The position numbers were made by a program, and so were the translations under genes. The notes under the pieces are model-generated. The model saw only the letters and a program-made list of their open reading frames with translations. It was not told the DNA's origin and ran no database searches. This document shows, one piece after another, positions 40,701-46,226 of a DNA stretch of 46,226 bases (the stretch's first letter is position 1; each line of letters begins with the position of its first letter). This stretch comes from CAZWDL01 sp964632995 (GTDB lineage: Bacteria > Bacteroidota > Bacteroidia > Chitinophagales > Saprospiraceae): assembly GCA_964632995.1 (NCBI GenBank), contig CAZWDL010000054.1, forward strand, positions 1-46,226. The letters run 5' to 3'.

Positions 40701-40987
40701 CCGGTTTTAGGATCCTGAAGCATATCTACCGGCTGGGGTTGTGCCCCCAGGAAGGGAAAGGGCCGGCTCAGCTGACGGGCGTATTGATTCGTCATTCCCG
40801 CAAAGGGCGCCTTCGCCTGCGGCAGTTGGCGGAGGGGTGATTGGTTCAGGGTGGGCATAGGCGCAGCCGGCGCGCTGCGAATCAGGGCTTTTTCTTCCTC
40901 CGAAGGAAAATACTTACCCTGCGCGTAAGAAATTTGTAAACAAAGGCCCAAGCACAGTGAGAAGAGCAGTAGATGTTTAATCCTCAT
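37775..40987 (-). CDS. Secreted M4 (thermolysin-like) metalloprotease, T9SS type A
   Basis: 1070 residues. Signal peptide 1-about 22 (MRIKHLLLFSLCLGLCLQISYAQ). A propeptide with FTP/PepSY-like segments follows at about 100-290 (HVRLQQLYKGVEVYGGELQLHL). The catalytic M4 domain (about 330-650) has the zinc motif H481-E482-M-S-H485, the third ligand E505 in GALNESFADIFG, and the thermolysin-type HINSGIPNRAFYL. Residues about 660-980 look like a beta-propeller/TolB-type region (VTDDGSVIVFVGED, ISRDGSKLAGVVGS). The C terminus (about 995-1070) is a type A sorting domain (VEVFPNPFDEQLTVNFELP ... LPAGAYVLRL). It is probably an exported degradative protease needing propeptide removal. It follows a lipoprotein gene by 35 bases on the same strand. 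Confidence 0.95.
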   Translation of the reverse strand: MRIKHLLLFSLCLGLCLQISYAQGKYFPSEEEKALIRSAPAAPMPTLNQSPLRQLPQAKAPFAGMTNQYARQLSRPFPFLGAQPQPVDMLQDPKTGLPVMISGELKYTLQKFPGKSEMENQLFSYLSLLKGVMGMQQPEKEFAVTSVSEDALGHTHVRLQQLYKGVEVYGGELQLHLKDAAVHFFNGRYYPTPSLARTTPAVGREAAVRLVEEDLAQHMPVRKWETADLKYIDGKPVEASLVVYHPYGELEGERLAWAVNIAPNLTQRWAYFVDALDGSVLEHYSLLCQLHPRLERKEGEKSTHHATRHKGDKEKIGPLPADGPRTANAGDLLGQTRTINTYEYQGAFFLIDASRDMFNLSQSTLPNDPKGAIWTIDAQNGNPQDENFEVSHVVSGNNNWSDPNAVSAHYNAGRAYEYFRNTFNRNSINGRGGTVISIINVTDENGRQMDNAFWNGAAMFYGNGDEAFTAPLAKSLDVAGHEMSHGVIQNTANLEYYGESGALNESFADIFGVLIDRDDWQLGEEVVNRNIFHTGALRDMGDPNNGGARLGDPGWQPASTTEQYFGQQDNAGVHINSGIPNRAFYLFANQVGREVAEQVYYRALDVYLVRSSQFVDMRVATLQSARDLYGENVAAAAAAAFDAVGIFGDQGGDYQEDLESNPGQSLIVYADPDFQTLTIATPDGSLVADPLFNEGVISRPSVTDDGSVIVFVGEDRHIHFFVIDWENLEIVNSGILSNTPEWRNVAISRDGSKLAGVVGSFDDPGSLDNRIYIFDLTSDPITADFFELYNPTTAQDGAQTGDVFFADRLEWDFSGEFVLYDAFNSISSAFEGSIDYWDIGFLQAWDNASQNFSGGTVFKLFNGLQEGITVGNASFAKNSPYIIAFDYTEDNESFDQLGVNIETGDIGIIFEGNPVPGVPNFSSDDQFLIFDATTQGGDRVLAFSELEDSKITGAGDASLLFSDATTGVWFATGSRTLSTSTPTLLYGRPVEVFPNPFDEQLTVNFELPAAQTVFIELFDAMGRRVYGEQLQGAAGAMQHRINAPQLPAGAYVLRLSTGGESVSRQVLRGR

Positions 40988-41022
40988 ATCGGTAATTTTT
41001 TTTGATGTGGTTAATTCAGAGA

Positions 41023-41445
41023 TTAGGGCAGTTCGCGCAGACTTTCATACAGGTTAGCCACTTCCGGGCTCACCGGATGATTTGGGTCGCCCCATGTCCA
41101 GCGAAGGCTCCCTTCAGTGTCCACCCATTCGATGAAGTAATAGAGGTTGCCAGGATGCTTAAATGCTGCTTGCCCTTGCTTGTTTATCGAGCGGGCCTGT
41201 TCGAAGAGGCGGCGGGCCTGCCTTTCCGAAACCTTGCCTGCCGATTGCAGTGTTCCTTCCGTCCCGGAGCGATGAAAAAGCTGACCGTTTTCCAGAAGAA
41301 TGTATTTCTCGTGAGCGCCGGCGAATCCGCCGCCCTTCCCGAAATGCAGCTGTTCCTCCGGCAATTGGCCGGCCTGATATTTTTCGGTACTGCAGGCCAG
41401 CAATAAAAGCAGGCTACAAAACAGGTACCTGGTCGTATTTTGCAT
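41023..41445 (-). CDS. Putative lipoprotein
   Basis: 140 residues. The N terminus MQNTTRYLFCSLLLLLACSTEK is a lipoprotein signal with lipobox LLAC and candidate lipidated Cys18, followed by S, compatible with outer-membrane sorting. The mature part (HFGKGGGFAGAHEKYILLENGQLFHRSG ... ARRLFEQARSINKQGQAAFKHPGNLYYFIEWVD ... LRWTWGDPNHPVSPEVANLYESL) resembles small uncharacterised Bacteroidota lipoproteins; I cannot name a family. It precedes the M4 protease by 35 bases in the same orientation, so the two likely share a transcript. A role in inhibiting or assisting the protease is possible but only guessed from position. Confidence 0.85.
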   Translation of the reverse strand: MQNTTRYLFCSLLLLLACSTEKYQAGQLPEEQLHFGKGGGFAGAHEKYILLENGQLFHRSGTEGTLQSAGKVSERQARRLFEQARSINKQGQAAFKHPGNLYYFIEWVDTEGSLRWTWGDPNHPVSPEVANLYESLRELP

Positions 41446-41540
41446 AAGTTGAATCTGTTAGTTCCCGGCGCAGCAGGCAGAAGCCATAACTACGGCCCTG
41501 CTTCAATCCGGATAGAAAAAGTAAGCGAATGGGTTGGAAG

Positions 41541-41610
41541 CTCAAATTTATACTGGCGTCGAAAGGGTCTGAGAAAATTCTCATACCCTTTTACGTCGAG
41601 TATAATTGAG
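41541..41610. repeat. Long palindrome, family with 915-976
   Basis: ctcaaatttatact-cgtcgaaagggtctgagaa pairs imperfectly with ttctcatacccttttacgtcg-agtataattgag, arms about 34 bases with a 2-base centre. It shares ordered blocks with the palindrome at 915-976. It lies between the NUDIX and lipoprotein genes in the 291-base gap 41446-41736, which otherwise shows no gene. Confidence 0.65.
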
Positions 41611-41736
41611 ATAAGTAGAAAAGCACATGCGTTATAAAATCTAAATATAGGAAATACTAAAGTAAAGCACCAGCTTTAATGGAAAAACTATTAAGACTAC
41701 TCAGCGTCCTCGCAACGGCCTGCCGCCGATCACCAT

Positions 41737-42156
41737 TTATAACTCCGAGTACAAAATCCCCTTCCGGTATTCCAGTAACACGTGGCGAATGGTAGCGGTG
41801 AGATTGCGCGGCAAGCGCTCCAGATCGAACCACTGGGCTTCTTTGAATTTGTGGGTTTCGCGCGCTTTCAGTTCGCCTTCCCAGCGGTAAGCTTTAAAGT
41901 AGAGCACTACGCGATGATTCCCGCCTTTGCTTTTGTGCAGCACGTGGACGAGCTTGAGGTCTTTTTCCCGCAGCAATATTCCCGCCTCCTCGTAGCTTTC
42001 GCGGATGAGTGATTGCCTCGCATACTCGTGGTTTTCCACAGTTCCGCCGACCAGCGTATAGTTGCCCCCGTTGGGCTTGGTCTGTTTGAGTAGTAAAATC
42101 TTTCCTTTGTGGTATAGAATAAGACGCGCTTTGAGCGATATTTTACGGTTTGCCAT
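41737..42156 (-). CDS. NUDIX hydrolase
   Basis: 139 residues from ATG 42156 (MANRKISLKARLIL). An ATG at 42207 would add 17 residues (MINLTHISRFNLNLIRL) and cannot be excluded. The NUDIX box is present as GGTVENHEYARQSLIRESYEEAGILL (GX5EX7REVXEEXGU pattern; its first glycine is residue 37), with REXXEE metal-binding residues RESYEE. The beta-strand LYHKGKILLLKQTKPNGGNYTLVGG precedes it. Such enzymes hydrolyse nucleoside diphosphates linked to another moiety; the substrate cannot be deduced. The C terminus (EAQWFDLERLPRNLTATIRHVLLEYRKG) is typical of this fold. Confidence 0.9.
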   Translation of the reverse strand: MANRKISLKARLILYHKGKILLLKQTKPNGGNYTLVGGTVENHEYARQSLIRESYEEAGILLREKDLKLVHVLHKSKGGNHRVVLYFKAYRWEGELKARETHKFKEAQWFDLERLPRNLTATIRHVLLEYRKGILYSEL

Positions 42157-42203
42157 TAATCTGATCAGGTTTAGGTTAAAACGACTGATATGAGTTAAGT
42201 TGA

Positions 42204-42461
42204 TCATGTCATTAGGACGGCCATTGCTTTTTTTATATCTTTACCTCCCCGTAAGCGTTGTCGCATGAGAACGCTCAGCGAAACACAAACGAAGCCACCG
42301 GCAGGAAAATTCCACCGTTGCTGAAAGGCAGGTGAAAATAGGAAATATCCGTTTCCCACGCCGGATTTTTTGAGAGAAAAAGGGTAATCAAACACTCGAA
42401 CAATACAGCTTTCAGCCCATACTTCATAATCCTGATAACCGTTACTTTCAACAAATTCCAT
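42204..42461 (-). CDS. Doubtful small ORF upstream of the NUDIX gene
   Basis: 85 codons from ATG 42461 (a TTG at 42497 would give 97). No family recognised. Its TGA overlaps the alternative NUDIX ATG at 42207 as ATGA, which could mean translational coupling. The frame shows a mixed composition (aromatic-rich middle, basic C terminus RQRLRGGKDIKKAM). Against it: no motif and a crowded divergent junction with the 42516 gene. It may be chance. Confidence 0.25.
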   Translation of the reverse strand: MEFVESNGYQDYEVWAESCIVRVFDYPFSLKKSGVGNGYFLFSPAFQQRWNFPAGGFVCVSLSVLMRQRLRGGKDIKKAMAVLMT

Positions 42462-42515
42462 CGTCCAAGTCAGTATAGCCGAAAGATCTCTAAACAAATT
42501 AGTAAACGTAGCCCT

Positions 42516-43604
42516 ATGTACTACGAGAGTGTATTAGAAACCATAGGAAATACTCCTTTAATCAAGCTCAGCCGCATCGGTAATGAATTTCCATTTACTG
42601 TATTCGGCAAGGTGGAGGCCTTTAATCCCGGTCAATCTGCAAAGGACCGCATTGCGCTTTACATGGTGGAGCAAGCGGAAAAAAGCGGAAAGCTCAAACC
42701 CGGCGGCACCATCATTGAGGCAACCTCCGGCAACACCGGGTACAGCCTGGCCATGGTCAGCGCCCTGAAAGGATATCACTGCGTGCTGACCGTGACGAGT
42801 AAAGCATCACCGGAAAAACTAGCGCTGCTGCGCTCCCTTGGCGCCGATGTGGTCATCTGCCCCGGTGACGCCGAGCCGGAAGACCCGGGCTCCTACTATT
42901 CCCGCGCCGAGCAACTGGCAAAGGAAATCCCCAACTCCTTTTATCTGGGACAAAACTTCAACCTCGACAATATCCGGGCGCATTACCACACCACCGGCCC
43001 CGAAATATGGCGCCAAACCGAAGGCCGCATCACGCACTACGTCTGTTGCGCCGGCACCGGCGGCACGCTTTCCGGAACCGCCCGTTATCTCAAAGAGCAA
43101 AATCCCAATATCCGCATCATCGGCGTCGACGCCTACGGCTCCGTACTGAAGCGGTACTGGGAAACCGGCCTTTTCGACAAAGAGGAGATCTATCCATACA
43201 AAATTGAAGGCCTGGGGAAAACCATTATCCCCAATAACGTAGATTTTAACCTTATCGATGACTTTGTGAAAGTCACCGATCGCCACAGCGCCAATCGCGT
43301 CCGGCAGCTCGCCCGGCAAGAAGGATTATTGCTCGGCTACTCGGCCGGCGCCGCCATGCAGGCCGTCTTCAAAATCCGCCGGCAGTTGCGCCCCAGCGAT
43401 GTCGTCGTCGTGCTCTTCCCCGACCACGGCAGCCGCTACCTCGGCAAAGTGTACAACGATGAGTGGATGAAACAACAAGGGTTCATGCGCGAAGAGGACG
43501 AATGGCAGTCGCCTTACAGCCACACCATCCGCAAGATCTACCGCACCTATCGCATGAAGTACAAGCGCTATCTCCGGCAAACCCGGCAAAATTTGCGCAT
43601 CTGA
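42516..43604 (+). CDS. Cystathionine beta-synthase-like PLP enzyme (cysteine synthase family)
   Basis: 362 residues of fold-type II PLP enzyme. The PLP lysine is K43 in NPGQSAKDR. The substrate loop is EATSGNTGYSLA, and the phosphate-binding glycine loop is CAGTGGTLSGTARYL. C-terminal features match cystathionine beta-synthase rather than CysK: the LFPDHGSRYLGKVYNDEWMKQQGF segment. It lacks the regulatory CBS pair, as do many bacterial relatives. A basic tail (RKIYRTYRMKYKRYLRQTRQNLRI) of about 25 residues follows. It therefore either condenses serine with homocysteine or makes cysteine from O-acetylserine; CBS activity is favoured. The start is ATG 42516. It diverges from the NUDIX side. Confidence 0.88.
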   Translation: MYYESVLETIGNTPLIKLSRIGNEFPFTVFGKVEAFNPGQSAKDRIALYMVEQAEKSGKLKPGGTIIEATSGNTGYSLAMVSALKGYHCVLTVTSKASPEKLALLRSLGADVVICPGDAEPEDPGSYYSRAEQLAKEIPNSFYLGQNFNLDNIRAHYHTTGPEIWRQTEGRITHYVCCAGTGGTLSGTARYLKEQNPNIRIIGVDAYGSVLKRYWETGLFDKEEIYPYKIEGLGKTIIPNNVDFNLIDDFVKVTDRHSANRVRQLARQEGLLLGYSAGAAMQAVFKIRRQLRPSDVVVVLFPDHGSRYLGKVYNDEWMKQQGFMREEDEWQSPYSHTIRKIYRTYRMKYKRYLRQTRQNLRI

Positions 43605-43660
43605 TGAAAAAGAACTGTCGTCCTCAAACAAATATCCTGTTTTCTTTTTCTAAAATCAGG

Positions 43661-43691
43661 TTGCCCCGACGGTGAACATTGACTATTTTTG
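43661..43691 (+). promoter_or_regulatory. Bacteroidota-type promoter of the fatty-acid hydroxylase gene
   Basis: TTG (43661-43663), exactly 20 bases, TATTTTTG (43684-43691), a full consensus match, 28 bases before ATG 43720. Confidence 0.8.
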
Positions 43692-43719
43692 TTTCCGGAT
43701 TTAAGAAACATATGACGTT

Positions 43720-44385
43720 ATGAAAAATAAGAAGAGCAAGAATTTCAGCTCCACCGACAATGTCTCGCCCGCTCTTTTCAAAAACAAATGGCTGGACATG
43801 CTCACGCGAACCCATATCGCCGTACCCGTTGGTCTTTTTTTCCTCTATGCTGCAGGACTGATTTTCTGGACCAAGCAGGTCACTGAGCTGTCAAACCTGG
43901 CCATTATCGGCCTCTTCTTCGGAGGCTGGTTCGTGTTTACCTTTGTCGAATACATCGTTCACCGCAAGGTGTACCACATGCCGGCTACCACGGAACGCGG
44001 CAAGAAGATCTCCTATACGATGCACGGTGTTCACCACGATTATCCGAAGGACAAACAACGCCTCGCTATGCCGCCGCTGATGAGCGTTGTCATCGGAACG
44101 CTGCTGCTGCTGATCTTCAAATTAGTACTCGACCAGTACAGCTTCTCCTTCCTGGCCGGATTTCTGGTAGGCTACGCTTCCTATTTGCTGGTACACTACT
44201 CCGTACACATCTTCCGGCCGCCCGACAACTTCTTCAAGGCATTGTGGACCAATCACGCTATCCACCACTACGGGGATGAACACATCCTCTTCGGGGTCTC
44301 CTCTCCTATCTGGGACTACGTCTTTGGTACACTGCCGAACAAGTCGCTGAAGAAAGGTAAAATGCAGGTGAAAGCCAAAGGGTAA
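43720..44385 (+). CDS. Fatty acid hydroxylase / sterol desaturase superfamily protein
   Basis: 221 residues. Integral membrane di-iron enzyme with hydrophobic segments at about 32-50, 58-78, 118-138 and 142-160. The histidine clusters are in the expected order: H81-x4-H86 (VHRKVYH), H102-x2-H105-H106 (HGVHH), H159-x3-H163 (HYSVH) and H179-x2-H182-H183 (NHAIHH) with H188. The pattern HHDYPKDKQRLAMPP resembles fatty acid 2-hydroxylase, so alpha-hydroxylation of membrane lipid (sphingolipid-type) acyl chains is the likely reaction. Bacteroidota commonly make sphingolipids, but no sphingolipid gene lies nearby. Strong promoter upstream, terminator after. Confidence 0.92.
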   Translation: MKNKKSKNFSSTDNVSPALFKNKWLDMLTRTHIAVPVGLFFLYAAGLIFWTKQVTELSNLAIIGLFFGGWFVFTFVEYIVHRKVYHMPATTERGKKISYTMHGVHHDYPKDKQRLAMPPLMSVVIGTLLLLIFKLVLDQYSFSFLAGFLVGYASYLLVHYSVHIFRPPDNFFKALWTNHAIHHYGDEHILFGVSSPIWDYVFGTLPNKSLKKGKMQVKAKG

Positions 44386-44408
44386 TTTTCTCTTTTCGCT
44401 TTCGCAAA

Positions 44409-44446
44409 AGCCCGCTCCGTCGAACATCCGGCAGAGCGGGCTTTTT
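44409..44446 (+). terminator. Rho-independent terminator
   Basis: Stem agcccgctc/gagcgggct (9 bp) followed by tttt, 23 bases after the hydroxylase stop. Confidence 0.85.
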
Positions 44447-44453
44447 AATTTAA

Positions 44454-44514
44454 AAGGATTGAATATTTCCCTCTCTTTTACCTGCCGTAGCTTAAGCGAA
44501 GGCGGGCAATCCTT
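44454..44514. repeat. Nested hairpin before hutU with REP-like core
   Basis: Outer arms aaggattg (44454-44461) and caatcctt (44507-44514). The inner imperfect palindrome is cctgccgtagc ttaa gcgaaggcggg (44481-44506). The core resembles dispersed palindromes of the gccgtagc...gcgaaggc type seen in many bacterial genomes and loosely resembles 27781-27820 here. Confidence 0.5.
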
Positions 44515-44537
44515 ATATTCACCCAAAACCAGCGGCT

Positions 44538-46226
44538 ATGAACCCTTCCGTAAAAGACTTTCAAGCAGCCATACTCCAGGGCATTCCTGCCGAGCTGCCT
44601 CCTGCCCGCCCTCACGACGACAGCGTCAGCCATGCTCCACGACGCGTGATCGAGGGGGTACTTGATGCAGCGGAACGCAAACTGGCATTACGCAATGCCT
44701 TGCGCTACTTCCCCCCGGCCTTTCACAAAACGCTAGCCCCCGAATTCGCCGAAGAACTCCGGCAGTACGGTCGTATCTACATGTACCGCTTCCGGCCCCG
44801 CTACGACATGTACGCCCGTCCTATCGATGAATACCCCGCCAATAGCCGGCAGGCGGCGGCCATCATGCTGATGATCCAGAACAATCTCGACCCCAAAGTC
44901 GCCAAACATCCACACGAACTGATCACCTACGGCGGCAACGGCGCCGTCTTCCAAAACTGGGCCCAGTACCGGCTCAGCATGCGCTACCTGGCCGAAATGA
45001 GCGACGAGCAAACACTGGTGCTGTACTCAGGCCATCCGTTGGGCCTCTTCCCCTCCCGGCCCGACGGCCCCCGCGTGGTGCTCACCAACGGCATGATGGT
45101 GCCCAACTATTCTTCCAAAAACGACTGGAACAAGTACAACGCCCTGGGCGTCACCTCCTACGGTCAGATGACCGCCGGCTCCTTCATGTACATCGGTCCT
45201 CAGGGGATTGTACACGGCACCACCATCACCCTGCTCAACGCCGGCCGCCTGCAACGGCTCGGTGAGGAGCAGCTGCGCGGTAAGGTCTTCGTCACTTCGG
45301 GCCTGGGCGGCATGTCGGGCGCCCAGGCGCTAGCCGCCGTTATTACCGGCGCCGTGTGCCTCATCGCCGAAGTGGATCCCAAAGCCGTGGAGCAACGCCT
45401 CGCCGACGGCTATATTCAGCGCGAAAACCTGTACGAAAACCTCGATGATCTGCTGCATCACCTGGAGGAGGCCAGAAATAAGCGGGAAGCCGTCGCTCTC
45501 ATCTATCAGGGCAATGCCGTCAACCTTTGGGAAAAACTCGCCCGCGAGCATGTCCAGGTTGAACTCGGCTCCGATCAGACCTCCCTGCACAATATCGACG
45601 ATTTGGGATATTGCCCCGCCGGATATACCTACCAGGAAGCCCAAAAGCTGCTCAACCAGGATAAACCGGCCTTCCTCGACGCCGTGCGGCAAAGCCTGCG
45701 CCGGCAGGTGGCCGCCATTAACATTTTGGCGGAGCGAGGCATGTATTTCTGGGACTACGGCAACGCTTTCCTGCTCGAAGCCGGAAAAGCGGGCGCCGAT
45801 ATATGGGCCGATGCAAAGAATGGGCAATATCGTTACCCTTCCTATGTGGAGGATATCATGGGGCCCTTGTGTTTCGATTACGGCTTCGGCCCCTTCCGCT
45901 GGGTGTGTAGCTCCGGCAAAGCCGCCGATCTGGACCGCAGTGATGCCATCGCCACGGAGATACTCCGGCAGATGCGCGAGGAAAGCATCTCCTCTATACA
46001 GGATCAACTGACCGATAATATCGCCTGGATACAGGAAGCCAAGAAGAATATACCCGTCGTGGGTTCCCAGGCGCGCATCCTCTATGCCGATGCCGAAGGG
46101 CGGCGGCGCATAGCCCGCGCCTTCAACCGGGCCATTGCCGAAGGCGAAATATCCGCTCCCATCGTGCTGGGCCGCGACCATCACGACGTCTCGGGCGCCG
46201 ATTCGCCCTACCGCGAAACCGCCAAC
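44538..46226 (+). CDS. hutU: Urocanate hydratase, 3' end cut by the window
   Basis: 563 codons visible from ATG 44538, open at the window edge. It is an NAD-dependent enzyme converting urocanate to imidazolonepropionate in histidine degradation. Signatures: TYGGNGAVFQNWAQY, the substrate/NAD region LYSGHPLGLFPSRPDGPRVVLTNGMMVPNY, SYGQMTAGSFMYIGPQGIVHGTTIT, and GLGGMSGAQALAAVITGAV (dinucleotide-binding loop). Further on are ELGSDQTSLHNIDDLGYCPAGYTY and FDYGFGPFRWVCSSG. The long insertions compared with the roughly 555-residue proteobacterial form fit the larger urocanase type of about 670 residues, so about 100 residues are missing. Other hut genes would be expected beyond the edge. Confidence 0.95.
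   Translation, partial: MNPSVKDFQAAILQGIPAELPPARPHDDSVSHAPRRVIEGVLDAAERKLALRNALRYFPPAFHKTLAPEFAEELRQYGRIYMYRFRPRYDMYARPIDEYPANSRQAAAIMLMIQNNLDPKVAKHPHELITYGGNGAVFQNWAQYRLSMRYLAEMSDEQTLVLYSGHPLGLFPSRPDGPRVVLTNGMMVPNYSSKNDWNKYNALGVTSYGQMTAGSFMYIGPQGIVHGTTITLLNAGRLQRLGEEQLRGKVFVTSGLGGMSGAQALAAVITGAVCLIAEVDPKAVEQRLADGYIQRENLYENLDDLLHHLEEARNKREAVALIYQGNAVNLWEKLAREHVQVELGSDQTSLHNIDDLGYCPAGYTYQEAQKLLNQDKPAFLDAVRQSLRRQVAAINILAERGMYFWDYGNAFLLEAGKAGADIWADAKNGQYRYPSYVEDIMGPLCFDYGFGPFRWVCSSGKAADLDRSDAIATEILRQMREESISSIQDQLTDNIAWIQEAKKNIPVVGSQARILYADAEGRRRIARAFNRAIAEGEISAPIVLGRDHHDVSGADSPYRETAN

Overview
The window looks like chromosomal DNA from a member of the Bacteroidota, most likely Saprospiria-like (Lewinella/Haliscomenobacter relatives). 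Three lines of evidence support this. Four exported proteins end in type IX secretion (T9SS) sorting domains. Promoters of the Bacteroidota form TTG-N20-TAnnTTTG can be read upstream of several genes. Several genes are lineage-typical: an HU-like/SPOR fusion, a CHU_C-type giant adhesin, a Bacteroidota-style long signal peptidase I, and a long tailed S16. The genus is an inference; no rRNA gene is present.

Layout: 1-0.9 kb, 3' part of a T9SS cargo with dockerin-like and cohesin-like segments. 1.0-5.7 kb, a minus-strand housekeeping block (yceD/DUF177, rpmF, ridA, trpS, FAH hydrolase, metK). 6.0-10.6 kb, a 1522-residue SprB-repeat surface protein. 10.8-15.2 kb, HU/SPOR protein divergent from hemL, then a histidine kinase and an OmpR-type regulator. 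15.2-20.7 kb, minus strand: rpsP, an unknown conserved-looking protein, a fused trehalose-6-phosphate synthase/phosphatase and an EI24-type membrane protein. 21.0-23.6 kb, Gly-rich/PKD T9SS protein. 23.6-27.2 kb, minus strand: rpe, a TonB-dependent receptor and a 53-residue membrane peptide. 27.2-28.5 kb, a gene-free accessory island with two related candidate small-RNA loci flanking a 173-bp MITE. 28.5-37.4 kb, an unknown helical protein, a GHL10-type glycosidase-like protein, a PolB-like exonuclease, a coiled-coil membrane protein, DUF2452, DUF1573 and lepB. 37.8-41.4 kb, a secreted M4 metalloprotease and a lipoprotein. 41.7-46.2 kb, NUDIX, cystathionine-beta-synthase-like enzyme, fatty-acid hydroxylase and 5' part of urocanate hydratase.

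The genes are mostly core metabolism and translation (SAM, heme, trehalose, pentose phosphate, sulfur amino acids, histidine degradation, L32, S16, TrpRS) interleaved with secreted surface proteins and envelope functions. The least explained part is the intergenic DNA. Degenerate 7-bp tandem tracts with different unit sequences occur at eight places, two of them overlapping stop codons. There are long imperfect palindromes between convergent genes, a related pair of hairpins 40 kb apart, and the island at 27.2-28.5 kb. I found no CRISPR array, prophage, tRNA/rRNA gene, defence operon or intact insertion sequence. No clearly new multi-gene system is evident; the candidate novelties are non-coding.
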